A stretch of DNA of 64,000 bases from Anabas testudineus (Eukaryota > Chordata > Actinopteri > Anabantiformes > Anabantidae). The notes under the pieces were generated by a model that had not been told where the DNA came from, did not search any database, and worked only from the letters and a program-made list of their open reading frames with translations. Both the position numbers and the translations under genes were made by a program. Below are positions 1-12,858 of this stretch, one piece after another. How positions within the stretch are numbered: position 1 is the stretch's first letter; every line of letters begins with the position of its first letter. The stretch is taken from contig NC_046626.1 of NCBI RefSeq assembly GCF_900324465.2, forward strand, positions 5,415,459-5,479,458, in the 5' to 3' direction.

Positions 1-473
1 GTGACTCAGATGGTGGTCCTCAACAACCCAAACAAGGTGGGTTTAGAAAATCTACAAACTGTGGTTAACATTTGCCATTAAAAGGCAACATTTGCTCAAT
101 CAGCAGTGAGCCAGACTTCTTTACATACACCCATACATTTATTTTATAAACCACTACATTTGCAAAATACTTACATGTAAATTGCTGTGTCTGTAATGCT
201 ATCAATAGTGGATTACGAATCTTCACATCTCTAATGTGTTCACACTACTCCCAAAAAACATATTTGCCATAATTACATATTTGCCAAAGATATGTCTTTT
301 GCCAGCTCTAAATCATGGTTCTCATGCCAAATGAAAGAGAGCTCACTATCCTTCTACCACTTCAGGTGAACCTGAAGATGAGGATCCGCATATCTTACAC
401 CAGGCTCGGATCAGCCTTTCAGGACACTGTGCAGATTGACTCCTTCCCAGGACTCAGTGCTGCCGGACACTGA
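1..473 (+). CDS. ap1g2: Partial gamma-adaptin ear, AP-1 complex gamma subunit (AP1G2-like), last two exons
   Basis: This is the 3' end of a gene that begins outside the window. Exon 1-36 encodes VTQMVVLNNPNK and ends at a GTGGGT donor. Exon 366-473 follows a TTCAG acceptor and runs from VNLKMRIRISYTRLGSAFQD to a TGA stop. The pattern (ITQ-like start, NPxK, MRI, YxxxGSAxQD) matches the C-terminal beta-sandwich of the gamma-adaptin ear, which binds accessory proteins of clathrin-coated vesicles at the trans-Golgi and endosomes. The tail ends FPGLSAAGH, whereas AP1 gamma subunits usually end in an SWQ-like motif, so the last strand is atypical. AP1G2 is preferred over AP1G1 mainly from context, because human AP1G2 lies on 14q11.2 with the neighbours seen here. 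A GGA-family ear is a weaker alternative. Confidence 0.62.
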
Positions 474-2220
474 CAGTGGTTAGTCAGACTGACCGGACTC
501 TGACATCAGTATGTGGATGAGTCAGCATGCGTCGTGCTCACTGACAGATGGAGTTTTCTGCTGTAAAAACCCCATTTTCTTGGGGTTTTTTTGTTTGTTT
601 TGTTTTTTTTGTAATGGCTGAAGTTCTTTTACAGGAAATTCCAGCCTCATGTGTGGAGTCATGTAGTTTTCCCCTCTTAAGGAACTGAAGTACGCCTAGT
701 GACACAGGCTTTATATTGAACTTATGATATGGAAAAATGAAAAAAATTTTTGTAGTCGGTGTGCAATGACAGCTGTCTATACAAACATCCAGTCACTAGG
801 TTTTTTTTTTTTACAAGCTGCACCTCCTGATTGTATTCAAACTGCTTCACTCCATTATTGTGTACTTTTATATTCTTCTGTTAGCCCACCCGGTGCTCCA
901 TGTACACTCCGACCCAAACTGAGTTCTCCCATTTTATTTTTAACACACTAATGCAGTGGCTCATTATTCGCTTCTTTCTAAAAAGCAACTAATAAGCCAC
1001 TAGTGACTATATGAAATTCCTGTACCCACTACACTTGATTTTATTGGGACACACAAGGACGTGAATTTAAGCTGGAAGGTTTAAAGATTATAAACATGTT
1101 GTGGGCCTCATTCAGTTCTCTTCTGTTACCCTCTGTTTGCTTAACAGCTGAGTATGCACTTCCTAATAACGTCCCCAGTGAAATTAAGCATTCTCACAAA
1201 CTGAAAAATTATATTTAGTTGGGAGAAATTGTTTTAAATGTATGTAGCGCAGCCCTATAAATATGTTTATATGATTCCCCCACTAGCAACACTTGCTTTA
1301 CCTGACCAGTATGTCCTTTTCCATTGTTTACAGAGGCTTCTTACGAAGTCATTTTATTTTCTAGACACCACCGTCTGTATTGTGATATAAGAAGATGAGC
1401 AGCCACAGTGCACCACAAATGTATATTTTAGATATTAGGTGTATAAGCACAGTTAGAAATGTTCTTTTTGGAAATCTATAATTCAGCCCTTTGTTGTAGA
1501 AGGACAAAAAAACATGGACTTAGATGACAATATATTACCTTAGAAACTTGATAAGTTAAATCATAATCAAACTCAGGAGTGAAAGCTTTTATAACTCAGA
1601 GTTGAATGAAACTGTTCTAGAAAGAGAGTTCACTTTAACTTCCACTTAGTTACTGTGAGTTCTCATCCCTTCCTGCAGATTCTGAAGAGGCTGTCTGACC
1701 CCTTTCAGTTGCTTCTCCATAAAGTTTAAAGTCAATGAATCTGCAGAAGTACAATACGATAGAACAAAATTATAGACTTCATACTAAATTCTAACTCAAA
1801 CTCTAGTTTTTCCTGAAGTATCTGTCCTTGCATTCAAATATTCCTCATGGTGGGTCTATGGGATGTTCTGTCTTTATAACACTAAAATTCTATAACTCTT
1901 CCACTGCTGCTCCGCTTTTTATTTACTCATTGCCATTGAGCTTAAATTAGAGTGAACATACTCAGATTTGAGTGAAATAACTCAGACTCAGTTTCCCATA
2001 TCAGAGTTAATCAAATTGGAGTTTAGGGTTAATTTCCCAGTTTGTTAAACCCAATTTCTGGAAGAGTACTCTGTCGACTGTTTCGACCTTCAGCCTCTTG
2101 CCATTTTCTAATAAAAATCAGTTTTCAGAATTGTCAACAGTGTCTCATTGGTATCTGTACTACTTAATGCACAGCTGTGTTGTGACTATATTAGGACAAG
2201 GCTTAAATTTAACTTCAGCA
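474..2220. other. Intergenic: ap1g2 3'UTR and convergent nedd8 3' flank
   Basis: No coding exon is supported here. Several short ORFs lack domains and splice context. The left part is presumably the 3'UTR of the adaptin gene. On the minus strand an AATAAA signal (TTTATT on the plus strand at about 2221) sits roughly 270 bases beyond the nedd8 stop and is a plausible nedd8 polyadenylation signal. Confidence 0.5.
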
Positions 2221-2488
2221 TTTATTCACAAGCAAAAAGACCACAGTGTTCTTAAACTGTCTCTTGTACTGCACGGGCGCCTGCATCAACCGGTCAAACC
2301 TAGAATGCCAATGTGGATTTACAAAAAAACATTTACAAAGGAATTAGAACGTCCTTTTTGTTTGCGATTTTGTTTTTCTTTGTTTGCGTCGGCCCGGGAG
2401 CGTGGGATTCCAATTCGTTGTGCTGTAACATGGTTAGACGGCGACACCTAAAGTGTTGGCACTCAGCTGGCCCCATGAAAACAGCGAC

Positions 2489-3607
<1,119 letters not shown>

Positions 3608-4180
3608 GTTGACTTAACGATATAGTACAACTCGAAATGATACTAATTGTTTACTGAGCAAAACACCAGATAAACTAGTGAAGTAGTTAGAACCCGTTTG
3701 CCAGACTGACTTAAGCTTACTTCCTGTGTGACACTCTAAACGCTCCGCCCGTAACGGGTAAAAGGTTCCGCTTTGATGACGATGCAGCTGGAGACAGAAA
3801 GACCTTTTACAAACACTTACATTTTAAGTTCAATGTTTCTAAGCAGATGCATTAATGTGTAATATATATTTTAATGTTGTCTCTGTTTAAACTGATGTAT
3901 TATATTATATAAGGCGATTATATTTTGTAAGAAATGTGTAACTGTAAGTGTCAAATGCATCCCAGTAGAGTAAGAACAATATTATCCTCTGAAAAGTATA
4001 AAATAGCATCTAGTAGATCTACCTCAAATGTTTCATTCATTTTAGTAACTGCTACTAAAAACAACCCCCTGATGAAGCTCAGTTTATAAGCTGCCTTGTG
4101 TTCACACAGATGTTGATCATTTGGCTAATTAAACAGGAAGTCTATAAAGTGTGTTTCAACAGGCTTAGGAGCATTTAGCC
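3608..4180. promoter_or_regulatory. Divergent promoter region between nedd8 and the first ZP gene
   Basis: The nedd8 side (about 3720-3790) has GC-richer sequence with a CTCCGCCC box, typical of a housekeeping promoter. The ZP side has a TATAAAG box at 4143-4149, about 32-38 bases before the ZP start codon at 4181, implying a very short 5'UTR. A CAGATG E-box lies at 4107-4112. ZP genes are known to be activated in oocytes by FIGLA through CANNTG E-boxes near the promoter. Assigning this E-box to FIGLA is inference. Confidence 0.55.
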
Positions 4181-6090
4181 ATGGTGATATATTTCCATCT
4201 AGGTGTGGTGATTTTGGCTTTTTTGGATCTTTTGCCAACTACTGTTGCTAATGCAGGTATTCATCACATGCACGTGTGTGTGTGTGTGTTTTTGTTTGTT
4301 TGTTTGCCAACCAGCAAATTGGTGAGTGTATCAATTACAGAAACTGACCTTATGAGCACTTCTTCACAGATATCCAGGTAGCCTGTGGAAATAACTCAGT
4401 AAGTGTCACATGGCGGATCAGTGCAGAGCTGGTGCCGTTTGCAACCCGTCTCTTCCTTGGAAGCTGCATGCGATCTCAGCAGAAGACTCTGCCCACCGGA
4501 GAGGTGGACGTGCTGTTCAACTACCGTTTCACTAAGTGCAAGTTTAAAAAACTGGTGAAGTAGATGCAATATACAACTTGAATACCTCTTCAGTTATTTA
4601 GCATTTTAATAACCAGTTTGCCTTCTTTACAGATAAAAGGGAAACGTCTTATCTACAGCAATGAACTGACTTACAGGCCTTATGACAAGTCAAAACCTGC
4701 AGCCTTCGTTTATCCCATTCAGTGTGTCTATATAAGGTAGGAGTTGTTTTTGTTTGGATGAATTTTCATTTTGAAGCAGATATGAATGAGACTTTTTCCA
4801 TTTTGTTTCAGACCGGAGGGGTGGAATTCCCCATTCCTGAACCCCGGAGAAGGCTTTTCTGATGGTCGAGGCAGTCTGGTCTTCCACATGGCACTCCTCA
4901 ATGGTGAGTCCTCATACAACCAAATAAAACATGAACATATCCACAGACCCATTCTAAACTCTTTTACTTTCTTCAACAGAGCAATTAACAGGTATCGCCA
5001 TGACTAATGTCATCCCGCTGGGCTCCTTCTTGCCAATATGGGCCTCAGTGGAGCAGGCATCCCACCAGCCTTTGCTGCTGCTCATGGAGGAGTGTGTGGC
5101 AGCCACTACACCAGAACTGCAGCCTGAAAGCCAGGTTTACCCCATCATCAGCAATAAGGGGTAGGATTCAGATACTGCTTATTTTTTTTACTGCGATTGT
5201 ACTGTATGAGAAGTCACATTTGCTGATCTTAGATTTAAAATGTCTTCAGTTGTCTTCTGGAAAGCCTGAATGGAAATGCAGTGTTCCTTCCTCGCTACGA
5301 CTCATCTGCAATTGTCCTCTACATGCAATCCTTCAAATTTGGACTTGGGGATGAGGTGAGAGGCCAGATGGTAGCTGATATCAGGAATATTAGTTTAAAT
5401 AAATGATGAATGAGGTGGCTCCATGTGTGCTTCTCAGGTGTACATCCACTGTAAATTGGCTGTGTGGGATCCTGAAGGTCTTGACGAAAGCAAGAAAGCC
5501 TGTCATTATGTAAAGGAGGATGGAAGGTAATCTTGATTTAAAGTAATGGGTTTGGGGGGGGTCTTTAAAACATACAGTACGTACAGCTCCTTTAAGTCTA
5601 AATAATAGACTTGTCTTTAATCTGTATATAAATGCATGTAAAGGAAAAACCTTGCTATTTTCCAAGAGGTTTTGTGTGCAACTACACACAACAACAGTGT
5701 CACTGCACTGAGCATCAGGCTGCTGATACTATAATACAGCTAGTTGTTTTCATCTGCGCCATGCATTATTTAAAAAAAACATTATGTTGAACCATCCTCA
5801 GATGGGACCTCCTCGATGACCCGTCTCAGAGCTCCCTGTGCAGCTGCTGTGATTCAACCTGCGAGTCCCGTTCCAAAAGAGAAGCTCGATGGGGTATCAT
5901 TTTTATCAAATTTAGTTTAACTTTGTCAAGTTAAAATTGTATTTACTTTGGGTTTTTATTTTTTTTTATTTATTTTTTTTCATTAATTTCATTTTTCATT
6001 ACATTAGAATCCAACAGCCTGCGGCACAATTATGTGTTGGGACCACTGATCATTGTGGATCCGTCTGACTCAGAGACCCTCAACCCATAA
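4181..6090 (+). CDS. ZP3-like egg-envelope (zona pellucida domain) protein, copy 1
   Basis: Nine exons: 4181-4256, 4370-4554, 4633-4736, 4812-4903, 4980-5160, 5250-5355, 5438-5526, 5802-5893, 6008-6090. They total 1008 bases, 335 residues. Residues 1-25 are a hydrophobic signal peptide ending VANA. The ZP domain starts at IQVACGNNSVSVTW and includes the ELTYRP segment, the CVAATTPELQPES linker, the IHCKLAVWDP strand and the CSCCDSTC cluster, a typical ZP3-family cysteine pattern. A furin-type RSKR site falls near residue 300. No transmembrane segment follows, unlike mammalian ZP3 but common in fish chorion proteins. The product is expected to be secreted and polymerise in the vitelline envelope. 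An AATAAA signal lies at 6215-6220. Teleosts have many zp3 paralogs, so I give no symbol. Confidence 0.88.
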
Positions 6091-7195
6091 ATGGAGACTG
6101 ACTGCTGCACCTGACAACTGGATAAAACCATAAAGTTCCTTTGTCGTGGAAATGGGTTCATTGGAGCCTGGAGCAGTAATTGCCAAGAACTTTATACTCT
6201 GTGTTTTGATGTACAATAAAACAAGTTTCAACTGCTGATGATTCTGCTTAATTTGTATGATTTCTTTGTGTCTTTAGTTTATACTACAACCAATAGTGTG
6301 ATACTGTTTATATGATTTGATAGATTATGGCTTGTGCTTTAATAAATTCCCTAGGTGGTGGTTTTAATGTGTACTTATGGTAATCCTGGAAAAAGGTCTG
6401 AACATCTCCATAAGAACTTAGTTGCTTCACTCCACACATTAGGAGTCACAGCTTGTAAACCTGTCTTAAATTCTCATTAGTGTTAATGCTCCTTTTGATA
6501 AATTCAAACTGACTTCATATAAACTTCACATTTTGGGCTTTTAGAGTTAAAATACCACCTGGATTACTGTATATATCTGTGAGGCCATGATGTTAGATTT
6601 GCATTGAGTTATAATGTGGCCTTTGAGATGTCAGGCACACCTCTTGGTTCACAGCCGTGGTAACAGTAGGTCATTTCTCTCTCCACATCTTGCTGTTCCT
6701 CTTCCACTGTTGCCTCAAGCAGCTGCCGTTCAGTCATGATATAAGTCCTTGAATTCTGATATGGCTGATGACTAACTGCACTGCTGCAGGCCATGAATTT
6801 CACATTTGAGACCACATATAAAAGTCTACTGGTACTGAAAATGCCAGAGAGAGCGTGATTACACTTGTTAACCCTGATGCTGAGAAGCCAATTCAGAGTC
6901 ACACAAGTAGGTAACGAATCGGATCATTGTTACCTTCTGACCAATAAATACAAACAGAATCGAAACAGAACTGAGTTGAACAGGCAGGTGATTTATAAAA
7001 CACATTGGACTTTAAATTCAAATAACATATTAACATAGATAAGCCAATAATCACGCTAGACCAGAATGAACTTGGCTGATGGACCCTGTGCCTGAGATTG
7101 TTGACACAGACCAGGTGAAACAGCTTAATTCAATTGACGCCTCCCAGCCGGAAGAAATAAAACCTGCCCACAGCCTCAGCTGCAGGTGTTCAGTC
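6091..7195. other. Spacer between the two ZP genes, with promoter of copy 2
   Basis: No coding exon is supported between the polyadenylation signal of copy 1 and the start of copy 2. An AATAAAAC stretch near 7156, about 40 bases before the ATG, is a possible weak TATA element. CAGCTG and CAGGTG E-boxes occur at about 7177-7188, and another CAGGTG near 6985. Oocyte regulation through these is inferred. Confidence 0.35.
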
Positions 7196-8890
7196 ATGAT
7201 GGCTTTCTGTTGGCAGGGTGTGCTGCTTTTGACGTTTGCAGCTGCTGTTTCAGTTTATGCAGGTAAAGATATGTCTGTATGTTTCCAACGAATCAAGCTG
7301 TGAACAAACGTTCAACCTCATCGCACTCCGCTCTCTGTTCCTCCTACAGACATGAAACTGAACTGTTGGCCTGAATTTGTGACGCTGGTGTGGACAGAGA
7401 ACCGAGTGCAGGCTGATCCCTCACTCTTTCGCCTTGGTAACTGCTTCCCCACAAGCGTCACAGCTAGTGAGGCTGTTTTTAATGCGTACTTCAATGACTG
7501 CAACTTCAGGATGCTGGTGAGTAGTAGGATTCCAAATGTTCACTGTGAGTAAATCAGACCTCAAGCAGAATCATATAATTTGTCTCCTTTGTAGGTTACT
7601 GGTGACCGGTTGATTTACACAAATGATCTGACCTATGATTCTTCTTCTGGTTCTGACCTGCAACCCTTAACTCAATTAGTCGTCTGTTCATTTAAAAGGT
7701 AAGCGTTCATCTGAATTATAGCTGGCATGAAAAGAAATTAAGTAATTGGCTTTCAATGTTCTACAGATGCATGTGTATAACTGCAGCGGTTGCTATACTC
7801 TCTGCCGTGCTTTATTTTGCACAGGCCCAAAGGCTGGCGCCCTCAGATGTACGACTCTGTGTTTAATACTTATGGTCTAGGACAACTAGTGTTCCAGCTG
7901 TCATTTATGAATGGTGAGTCTTTATAGGATTAGATAAAACTTCACAGAAAATGAACTAATTTCCATATGGACTCCTGTATCTTGCATTAATTAGTAATTT
8001 TGTTTCTCTTGCTCACGCTTTAGATGACTTCTCAGGCCCTGCTGCATCTACTAGTTTTCCACTGGGGTCCTTTATCCCTCTCAAGGCCAGTGTGGAGCAG
8101 GAGCACCATCAGCCCTTGCTGCTGCTTCTTGAGAAATGTGTAGCTTCCACTACACCAGAGCTTCAGCCAGACAGCAATTTATACCCAATAGTTAACAATA
8201 AGGGGTACTGTGATTTTTCAGCATTTGCTTTACTGAACATTTTTGTCTGGACACTAAGTGATTCAGAAATGTTCTTTAACGCTGCAGATGTCTCATGGAC
8301 AGCAAGACCTCGCGCTCAAAATTTGAACCAAGGGAAGAAACCTCCGAGATCCGTCTATCCCTTCAAGCTTTTAGGTTTTCTCTTGGAGAAGAGGTGAATT
8401 GCGCATGTTCTCTAAAAAGCAAAAGTGAATCTGTTATCTGAACACAAACATGACGCCTTTGAACCCCACTCATTGTCAATTCAACAGGTGTCCATCCACT
8501 GCGAACTGGGGGTTTGGGATCCCACTAGTCTCGATCACAGCAAGAAGGCCTGTCACTATGTCAAATATCACGGGTAAATCAATTTCCAACCTTAACTTTA
8601 GAAGTCAAAATTGTCAAACTGTACTCAAAGTTTAAAATCTAATTCTTTCTCATTCTAATTCTCATTCAGTTGGGAGCTACTGGATAATCCTGTAAAAAGC
8701 AATCTGTGTAATTGCTGTGATTCCAGCTGCAATTCCAGGAAAACGAGGAGTATAGAACAAAGTATGTATTTGTGCAATGTGTGGATTAAATGTCTTGATG
8801 AGCTGTGCAAAATCTCCTGTTTTTACAGGGATGCCTGGACAGGGACGAAATGTCTTGCCGCTGCTTGCTATTACAGATGTCAATTCCTGA
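7196..8890 (+). CDS. ZP3-like egg-envelope (zona pellucida domain) protein, copy 2
   Basis: Nine exons: 7196-7262, 7350-7516, 7595-7698, 7825-7913, 8024-8204, 8288-8393, 8488-8573, 8670-8761, 8829-8890. They total 954 bases, 317 residues. Intron number, positions and phases match copy 1 exon for exon; exons 3, 5, 6 and 8 have identical lengths (104, 181, 106, 92). Residues 1-22 form a signal peptide. The body carries ZP3 landmarks: LNCWPEFVTLVW, DRLIYTNDLTYD, CVASTTPELQPDS, IHCELGVWDP and CNCCDSSC. An RKTR sequence near the C terminus is a weaker proprotein-convertase site than RSKR in copy 1. No transmembrane segment follows. The start could be either of two adjacent ATGs (7196 or 7199); the first is used. 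It is clearly a tandem duplicate of copy 1 and looks intact but well diverged. Confidence 0.87.
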
Positions 8891-10446
8891 AGCAGCAAAG
8901 TAAGCTCTTTAATTTTACATTGTCTCGTCTATTTATCCTCAACTGATTTAAACTTTTTTTTTATTTATTTATTTATTTTTTTTCCCCTGTTGTCCCAGGA
9001 AAATGGATCCATCAAGTGGACTGGATGCTTAAATCTGAACTGAACTGGGTTGCTTTTTAAGTGTTGGTTGCTCGTTTCTCATTTCAGATGTGTGGCCATT
9101 AAAGATGTTTCCAAACCCCTCAACTTGAGCAGATTTCAAATTAGTCGGACTTTGCGCAATGTGCAGGGGACGATTATTTGTACTAAGGCTGTGGTTTACA
9201 GTGTAATGGCTCATCAGGTGACATCAGATCTAAAATTGCTCTACACTTGTAAAGCGCAACTTCCTGTGTCTATTAAATGGGTCAAAGGTTAAAAAAAGAT
9301 TTGATTAATAGCTTGAATATTTGAATTTTATACTTGATTGATCCTGTCATCTTCTACATGCATATGTTAAATACGAGCTGTTGCTCCACTCTCCACCTCT
9401 CCAACTGATACAACTAGAGGCAAAGATTAATGATTAAACAATAATGTGAACCTCTCCTGATGTTGGACACAGCTGAGGCAGGTCATGACATGAAGTGCTG
9501 TCCTTGGTGGGTCTTTTTTATTTTTTTAATTATAAAGAGAGAAATGACAAGCACTCAATGAGTTATATCAGGAAAGATTAAAGGCACATTTTGACATGTC
9601 ATTTCGTTTTTCATATGCAGTAATGTAGCAGTGCAACATCTTAATATGCTAATATGACGTAGGTCTACTACAAATGGTATCATAGCGCCAAGGCGAGGGC
9701 AAGCTAGCTAGCTAACGCAAATAACTCATGTCAGAATAATACTTCATGTTGTGACCCGAGCGACAGGTAAAAATAAAACAATTATAAGATAATCATAAGA
9801 AAAATCGCATAGCCGACATTTAATGCTATCAGTTTGTCACTAACCAGCCGAAACAATTTCACACATTTTAAGCTAGCAAACAGGCTAATCGTAGTTAGCG
9901 TTAGCTGTTAAGTTTTAGCACTGACTTGTTTTATGAATTTATATCACATTGCTGTGTTTCTGATCTGGTTGGTGTAATTAGATACATTTGAAATTATTAA
10001 TACAGGGGATTACTTTGCATGTGTGCAGATACTCTTTTTGATGAGTAAACATCAAAACCACAGACTTTACTTGACGTTAGCATTTAATTTCCCCAACACA
10101 CAGTTAAACTTTCTTAGCTGGATAAGTGCAGGTGTAATTCATAATATCAAGTTGAATGCATTTAGTGTTGGCTGAAATGGTTCCTGTCTGGCAGTCAAAA
10201 TGACTACTGTTAAAAAGCTCTGTGCTGACTTAAGAGCATCAAATCATCTGGGAAGACCTGCTATGTTGAAACAGAAAAGGGACTAACACGAAGTTGGAGA
10301 CACTCTTATCTAAACTATCTCTGAAGCCAGTATTAGCATCTTTACATGAAGAAAAAATAGACTACAACCAGAAGGACACAGACCTGTAGTGTTGAAGCCG
10401 TGTCCACATGCTTTATTTGCAGAAAAGAAAACACAAGTCACTTAAA
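8891..10446. other. Intergenic with rnf212b 5' untranslated exon and promoter
   Basis: An ATTAAA at about 9272 may polyadenylate ZP copy 2. A probable non-coding first exon of rnf212b ends at 9766, where CGACAG meets GTAAAA. It would join a TTTATTTGCAG acceptor at 10422, 24 bases before the start codon. No other coding potential is convincing. Confidence 0.4.
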
Positions 10447-12858
10447 ATGGAGTGGTTCCACTGTAACCAGTGCTTCACTAAAAGAGGATCAAAGTTTGCT
10501 GTGTCCAGCTGTGGCCACATCTACTGCGAGGCATGCATTAAATCTAGTAAGATGGTCATATGTTATTTTTAATATTGAGCTAATTTGTTTCTACTTTTTA
10601 AATATAATTATGTAACATAATTGGTTAATTACTAATCATGCCTCTTTTATGTGATTGCCTTTTCCTTCAGAGCAGTGCAGTGTGTGTGGGGCCAGTTGCA
10701 TTTATCTGCCCATCACTGATGAGGTTGGCAAGTCTGACAAGTCTGTGGATTACTGTCTGATGCCACCAACAGGTGATGACATCAATCTTGTTTCACACAC
10801 ATATCCTCACAAATTTCTGTTTTAGATGAAGCCACAAGAAAAAGTGTATTTCAAGGACCCCATGAAGCTATTCCAATCACGGCTGGAGCACATATCACAG
10901 GTCTGTCTCCTCTGTGCCTCTGTCCTCTTAAACCTCTATACCAGGATGTTAAATGTCAGAGCAGTCAGTCAATTGATAGTCAGTGCGTGTCCTGCTGTAA
11001 AACTATTTAAGAATCTGAGTTACTACCCATTTGTCAATGTTGATTTATTGTGTTCATTAAAAGAATATTTAATCGTGAGGTCTTCATGCTCCTCAGATTG
11101 CCCTTTTTCAGCAGACACAGATGGAGAGAGTCACAGCGCACTTTAAGCATAAGTGTGTTGAGTTGGAAAGGCGTCTGAAGGACATTACTGAGCAGGGTTA
11201 CAGGTGATTTCAGTATCTTTTATTGTTCCTGTGAGGGTCTGTAAACAAAACTGATGGCAATGCTCTCTTGTCACGTCTGTTACGTTATCATAAGGCAACT
11301 CACAGAGCTGAAAAGAGAGAATGCTGACTTAAAAAAGCAACTTTCAGAACTGAAAAGAGAAACTGCGGAATTAAAAAAGCCACTTTCTCAGAGGAGGGTG
11401 AGTGTTCCAAAGTTATTTTATGTTAATATGCCAGTTCAAATGTGATAAAGTAGATGTCTAATTTAGCGTGTACATTTTTCACAGGTTTCTCCTGGACAGT
11501 TTCAAATGGATGGGTAAGGCCAACTTAATATTGTGTAACAACACACCATTCAGTATTTGAGTTTTGAAAATGAATGTGTGTACATTCTTTCTCTTTTAGT
11601 AGTCAAAGGATGTCGCTCCCGGTGGCTGTCACCTCCCCAGGTAAAACCTGATTTTAGTTGAACACAGATATGTTTCTGTGTTGCTGGTCAGTTTCATAAA
11701 TTTTGATTCAGATTAGTGAGGAACAATGCTTCTTCTCTTTTTCAGTTACTCCTCGTTTAAGAAATATCAGGTATGAGTTCCTACATAATCATGTATCTAC
11801 ACTCCACAAAAGAATTTCATTATGTCTTATGCTTGTGTTGTGTGTTGTCTGGTTCTCAGTCACCTAGGTTCAGCTGAGTCCCAGGGATGGGCCAGAGACA
11901 GAGGTCCCAGTTTTTCCTCCTTCACAGTAAGTTTCTGATTTATATCGGCTTTGTGTAATTTTTTTGCTAACCTAAATTAATGTTTGTTTGTTTTTTAAGT
12001 TAATGAAAATAAATTAATAATACATTTATACTCATTATTGTGCAACTAGACTAAATCTTGATTTATGTATTTATTATTACTATTTATTTAATATTATTTA
12101 CATTGCGGGTATGTGGAGCGGACCGTTATTGCCTTAATAATTTAGTCACATTTCACATTTTTTCTCATTGGATGAAGTTTCTTATGTTGTTGTGGAGATG
12201 ATATACTCATGATAACAGAGCAAACTCCATCCAGTGATGACAACAGTAAAGTCTGGTTGAAAGTTTAAAAATAACGCTAGTAAATGGACTGGAGTTCATA
12301 TTTCTTTTTTCAGACTATTTCCAAGGCCAAGAATGTATCACATGTTACAATAATTACACATTCTTAAATTAGATCCTATAATATTCTATCTCTATTAACA
12401 TACTAAACAGCATTTTGTTGATTCAGATATAGGAAAACTTTTCTCCCTCTCTGTTATTGTCAGACTCCTGGATCAGTTGTGTCTATTTCTAGCCACAGTT
12501 CTCTTCATGAACATGTACACAGTAAGTTGCAAACATTACAAACATGTTTTTGTAGGTCTGGCATAGGCTCAGCAATTAAACTGAATTCACTTTGTATAAT
12601 CACATTACAAACTAAATGCAGCCCCTCCTGAATAACACTATCCCCATTTTTTTAAAGGAACACCTACATCCTTCAGCACGCCTACAAGGTAAGAAATGCT
12701 CTGCTATTATTGTGTCACATTTTTCTCCATTAGAAGCTTTTGTCAGGTAATCGCTGAGTCAGTCCATTTCTGTTTTCCTCAGAATGCAGCGTCAGACTCC
12801 TAATGCTTTCCAGTTGCAGTTTATGAGTGGATTATCAATACAGTCGCCCAGGCTTTAA
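10447..12858 (+). CDS. rnf212b: RNF212B-like RING finger meiotic crossover protein
   Basis: Twelve coding exons: 10447-10546, 10671-10723, 10826-10900, 11097-11203, 11295-11397, 11485-11513, 11600-11640, 11746-11770, 11860-11926, 12464-12521, 12658-12688, 12783-12858. They total 765 bases, 254 residues. The protein starts MEWFHCNQCF and has a complete C3HC4 RING (C6, C9, C22, H24, C27, C30, C36, C39). Next come KPQEKVYFKDP, a coiled coil with ELKRENADLKKQL and ELKRETAELKKPL repeats, and a Ser/Thr-rich tail (RTPTSFSTPT). This is the Zip3/RNF212 family, SUMO or ubiquitin ligase-like proteins that mark recombination sites on the synaptonemal complex. RNF212B is preferred over RNF212 because of the MDWFHCNQCF-like start and the HOMEZ neighbour, as in human. 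The exon 2 donor (GAG|GTTGGC) is weak, but the alternative downstream donor breaks the frame. Confidence 0.88.
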
